DNA of 64,000 bases from MPNP01 sp026709725. GTDB lineage: Bacteria; Pseudomonadota; Alphaproteobacteria; Rhodobacterales; Rhodobacteraceae. The DNA lies in assembly GCA_965200805.1 (NCBI GenBank), contig OZ241384.1:1302001-1366000 (forward strand). The letters run 5' to 3'. Below, one piece after another: positions 62,314 through 64,000 of the stretch. The position numbers and the translations under genes are program-made. The notes below the pieces were generated by a model. It worked only from the letters and a program-made list of their open reading frames with translations, did not search any database and was not told where the DNA came from. Within the stretch, counting starts at the first letter, position 1. Each line of letters begins with the position of its first letter.

Positions 62314-62737
62314 TGTGATCCTCGTATGGCTGACCCGGGAATCTGCACATCATTGATAAGGGGATTATATCGACTGGTTGACAGAATCTAAATTGGTTCA
62401 AGTAAATCAGTTTGTTACAACAAACTTTGCCAGATATTTCATTGATACTTCAAGTGCTTGGATATCATCGGGTATTTTGATTCCTGTCAACTTAAGTATA
62501 TAATCCCTATTGATAACAGGTGATCCGCCAAAATCGCATTCACCCCCGATCAGCGATCCGGCGATGCATCGGCCCCGTTTCCCGAATGTTTCGCAGCAGC
62601 ACCGATCCATGCCGCCTCCCGGGCCCGTGCCAAAAGGCTCCGCCTGGCACGGGCGGCCCGATTCGGCCGAATCGGGCCGGGAGCCAGGGTGCGTCAGGAG
62701 ATGTCATGAAAAGTCAGCCATGGGAGAATCACTCCCC
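62314..62737 (+). repeat. Dispersed repeat, copy B, split by a MITE
   Basis: Same family as 22194-22480; about 267 bases without the 149-bp MITE and its 8-bp duplication. The hairpin CCCGTGCCA (62624-62632) / TGGCACGGG (62645-62653) is conserved while the loop differs from copy A; GGGAG-AATCA-CTCCC also retained. Lies 122 bases before the coiled-coil gene. Confidence 0.85.
62360..62508. mobile_element. 149-bp MITE, copy 1
   Basis: Terminal inverted repeats GGGATTATAT...GTTGACAG (62361-62384) and CTGTCAACTTAAGTATATAA (62484-62503, then TCCC), imperfect over 24 bp. Flanked by the 8-bp direct repeat ATTGATAA (62352-62359 and 62509-62516). AT-rich inside, no transposase. Inserted into repeat copy B. 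8-bp duplications are typical of IS1595 and ISL3 families, which might supply the transposase. Confidence 0.88.
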
Positions 62738-62858
62738 TTGCGGGATGCCCAGGTTGATGTCCCCGTTAGAACCAAATAAAGAGGTTATAATCATTCCGCT
62801 GAAAGATGTTTAAATCCAACTCGAAGGTGACAAATACTTTGTGTGAGGTGAAGTGGTT

Positions 62859-63551
62859 ATGCCTTACTATCTGATATCAGAATTGGGAATTCTGTTCTGC
62901 TTTATTGTCTTTCTTGGTGTAATTGTCTGGAAACTGAGCGGGTGGAAAACGAAGATTGATGTAACCATGACCGAGCAAATCCCTGAACTCAAGAAGCGAG
63001 TTAAAGAAGGATTTGAAGAGATCAACAACAGGTTTGAAGAGATCAACAACAGGTTTGAAGAGATCAACAACAGGTTTGAAGAGATCAACAACAGGTTTGA
63101 AGAGATCAACAACAGGTTTGAGCAAGTAACAAGGAGATTTGAAGATGTCGCAAGGAGATTTGAGCAAGTAACAACGAGAATCGATAATCTATCGAGACGA
63201 ATCGATTTTCTGTCTCTTCCGAAGACGACAGAAGCGCAAAGCCCGATAAAGTTAAATGACCTTGGAAAAAAGATATCAACGGAACATGAAGTCAGGAAGT
63301 GGGTTGAATCGGCACACGGTCAGAGCCTGATAGAGGAATTAGTGAAGTCGGGAGTCGAAGAGGAGTATGAAATATTTGAGAACTGCTACAATTATGTTCG
63401 CAATCTTGACGAAACCGATGGAGATTTTCGTCGCAAGACATCCGCTGCGGCCTACAACAGCGGCACAAGCCAGCCTGAAGTGCTCAAGGTCTATCAGATT
63501 GAATTGCGGGATTGGGTTTTGAAAAGATTAAACCAAGCACCCAGTCCGTAA
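62859..63551 (+). CDS. Membrane-anchored heptad-repeat coiled-coil protein
   Basis: 230 residues. N-terminal transmembrane helix (about 7-25: SELGILFCFIVFLGVIVWKL), then a charged coil with five identical heptads FEEINNR encoded by perfect 21-bp DNA repeats, followed by degenerate heptads (FEQVTRR, FEDVARR, IDNLSRR) to about residue 120. The C-terminal about 100 residues form a distinct, mostly helical domain (KWVESAHGQSLIEELVK, QIELRDWVLKRLNQ). Not recognised. AT-rich compared with core genes, suggesting transfer. GTG 62853 is upstream of ATG 62859. Confidence 0.7.
   Translation: MPYYLISELGILFCFIVFLGVIVWKLSGWKTKIDVTMTEQIPELKKRVKEGFEEINNRFEEINNRFEEINNRFEEINNRFEEINNRFEQVTRRFEDVARRFEQVTTRIDNLSRRIDFLSLPKTTEAQSPIKLNDLGKKISTEHEVRKWVESAHGQSLIEELVKSGVEEEYEIFENCYNYVRNLDETDGDFRRKTSAAAYNSGTSQPEVLKVYQIELRDWVLKRLNQAPSP
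63012..63119 (+). repeat. 21-bp in-frame tandem repeat, 5 copies
   Basis: Five copies of TTTGAAGAGATCAACAACAG(G), identical, each encoding one heptad FEEINNR. Copy-number change would lengthen or shorten the coiled coil by whole heptads without frameshift. Confidence 0.9.
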
Positions 63552-63693
63552 CTCCCGTACGCTGGCCGCTTTCTTTCTAGATGGGCGGCAAGGGAAGACC
63601 CCTTCATCTGCATAGTTGAAGAACTGCACCGAAACATTCTGATCGGGGAATGAGTATCCGTATGTGCAGCAAAGGATTCATGGGCTTCCGTTT

Positions 63694-63842
63694 GGGGATT
63701 ATATACTTAAGTGACAGAAAATTAAAGAAGCTCATAAGAATCAGTACTTTAATTTTCAACTGCTATGTATAGGTTCAAATGGTTTATGTTATTGATTAAA
63801 TGAGATAAATTAAGAAAACTGTCACTTAAGTATATAATCCCC
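63694..63842. mobile_element. 149-bp MITE, copy 2
   Basis: Perfect 24-bp terminal inverted repeats: GGGGATTATATACTTAAGTG (63694-63713, then ACAG) and the complementary end at 63819-63842. Flanked by the 8-bp duplication TTCCGTTT. Same length as copy 1 but a different AT-rich interior. Inserted 31 bases before a lipoprotein ATG. Confidence 0.9.
63810..63838 (+). promoter_or_regulatory. Outward promoter carried by the MITE end
   Basis: TTAAGA (63810-63815), 17-base spacer, perfect TATAAT (63833-63838) inside the right terminal repeat, pointing at the lipoprotein gene 36 bases downstream. The same TATAAT is present in the other MITE end. Confidence 0.5.
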
Positions 63843-63873
63843 TTCCGTTTCCGATAGCACATGGTAGAAATGC

Positions 63874-64000
63874 ATGTCAGCCAGAATGTCCGCCCCATAC
63901 CTGATTGCGCTTCTTGTTGCAGGTGCCATGACGCTGGCAGGCTGTAATCACACAATGCAGGAGGGCAAGATCCGATCATACAACGGGCTTGAGGTCACAC
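63874..64000 (+). CDS. Lipoprotein, partial (runs off window)
   Basis: Begins MSARMSAPYLIALLVAGAMT then lipobox LAGC, followed by NHTMQEGKIRSYNGLEVT before the window ends. A signal peptidase II lipoprotein by its lipobox; product otherwise unknown. Start at 63874 or 63886. It lies just downstream of MITE copy 2, which may provide its promoter. Confidence 0.65.
   Translation, partial: MSARMSAPYLIALLVAGAMTLAGCNHTMQEGKIRSYNGLEVT

Noticed and set aside
62407..62610. 67-codon minus-strand ORF across the right end of MITE copy 1
   Set aside because: It merges MITE interior and repeat copy B; created by the insertion rather than selected as a gene.

Overview
The window looks like chromosomal DNA of an alphaproteobacterium. 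I infer this from gene order: argH-lptM-lysA with a divergent TlpA-like thioredoxin, lspA followed by a DUF3035 lipoprotein, rsfS-rlmH-gpmI-ctpA-rppH, and a homogentisate cluster carrying a DUF2783 protein. I saw no rRNA, tRNA, CRISPR array, integrase or intact transposase. The genus cannot be named. Ankyrin, RTX and muropeptide-uptake genes fit a host- or particle-associated life, but that is inference.

Layout. 1-1490 is a GC-rich, tandem-repeat-laden island without credible genes. 1677-2599 is a Panacea-type antitoxin with a probable toxin. 2857-5208 holds aroC and an AGAT-like amidinotransferase. 5226-12341 is an aromatic (homogentisate) catabolic cluster: thiolase and maiA on the minus strand, then divergently hmgA, a fumarylacetoacetase, an MBL-fold protein, an FAD monooxygenase and a DUF2783 protein. 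rnhB and cobD follow. 14403-22162 is an IclR regulator with a twin palindromic operator, a five-gene peptide ABC importer and a gamma-glutamyltransferase. 24968-27847 is dgcN-dgcA-D-amino acid aminotransferase. Together these two stretches read as an uptake and degradation route for D-amino-acid or gamma-glutamyl peptides such as murein fragments.

27889-31792 is accessory: a triply frameshifted AlbA/RecG-like pseudogene and a large ankyrin protein. 31943-38282 holds a GT25 glycosyltransferase, a compact housekeeping run and a methyltransferase. 38565-44174 is the most unusual module: a C5-cytosine DNA methyltransferase overlapping a protein with two GHKL ATPase domains (MORC/HSP90-like N-terminus, histidine-kinase-like C-terminus), followed by a protein with a full phosphoreceiver pocket. 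This looks like a methylation-linked, two-component-style conflict system.

44571-59075 is mostly core metabolism: GT4, lysA, lptM (41 codons), argH, TlpA, heparinase-like, lspA, DUF3035, a glutamate-synthase-like flavoprotein, dapA, smpB, sseA and an aromatic/aspartate aminotransferase. 59232-64000 is a repeat- and element-rich accessory tail with an RTX protein, a heptad-repeat coiled-coil membrane protein and the start of a lipoprotein gene.

The mobile layer is the second main result. (a) An 800-bp GC-rich element with perfect 14-bp terminal inverted repeats and a TA duplication interrupts a secreted-protein gene; removing it restores the reading frame. (b) Two 149-bp AT-rich MITEs share about 24-bp termini and have 8-bp target duplications. 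(c) A hairpin-rich dispersed repeat of about 270-290 bp occurs three times, each time upstream of an accessory exported or membrane gene; one copy is split by a MITE and another by a 1.9-kb GC-rich island.
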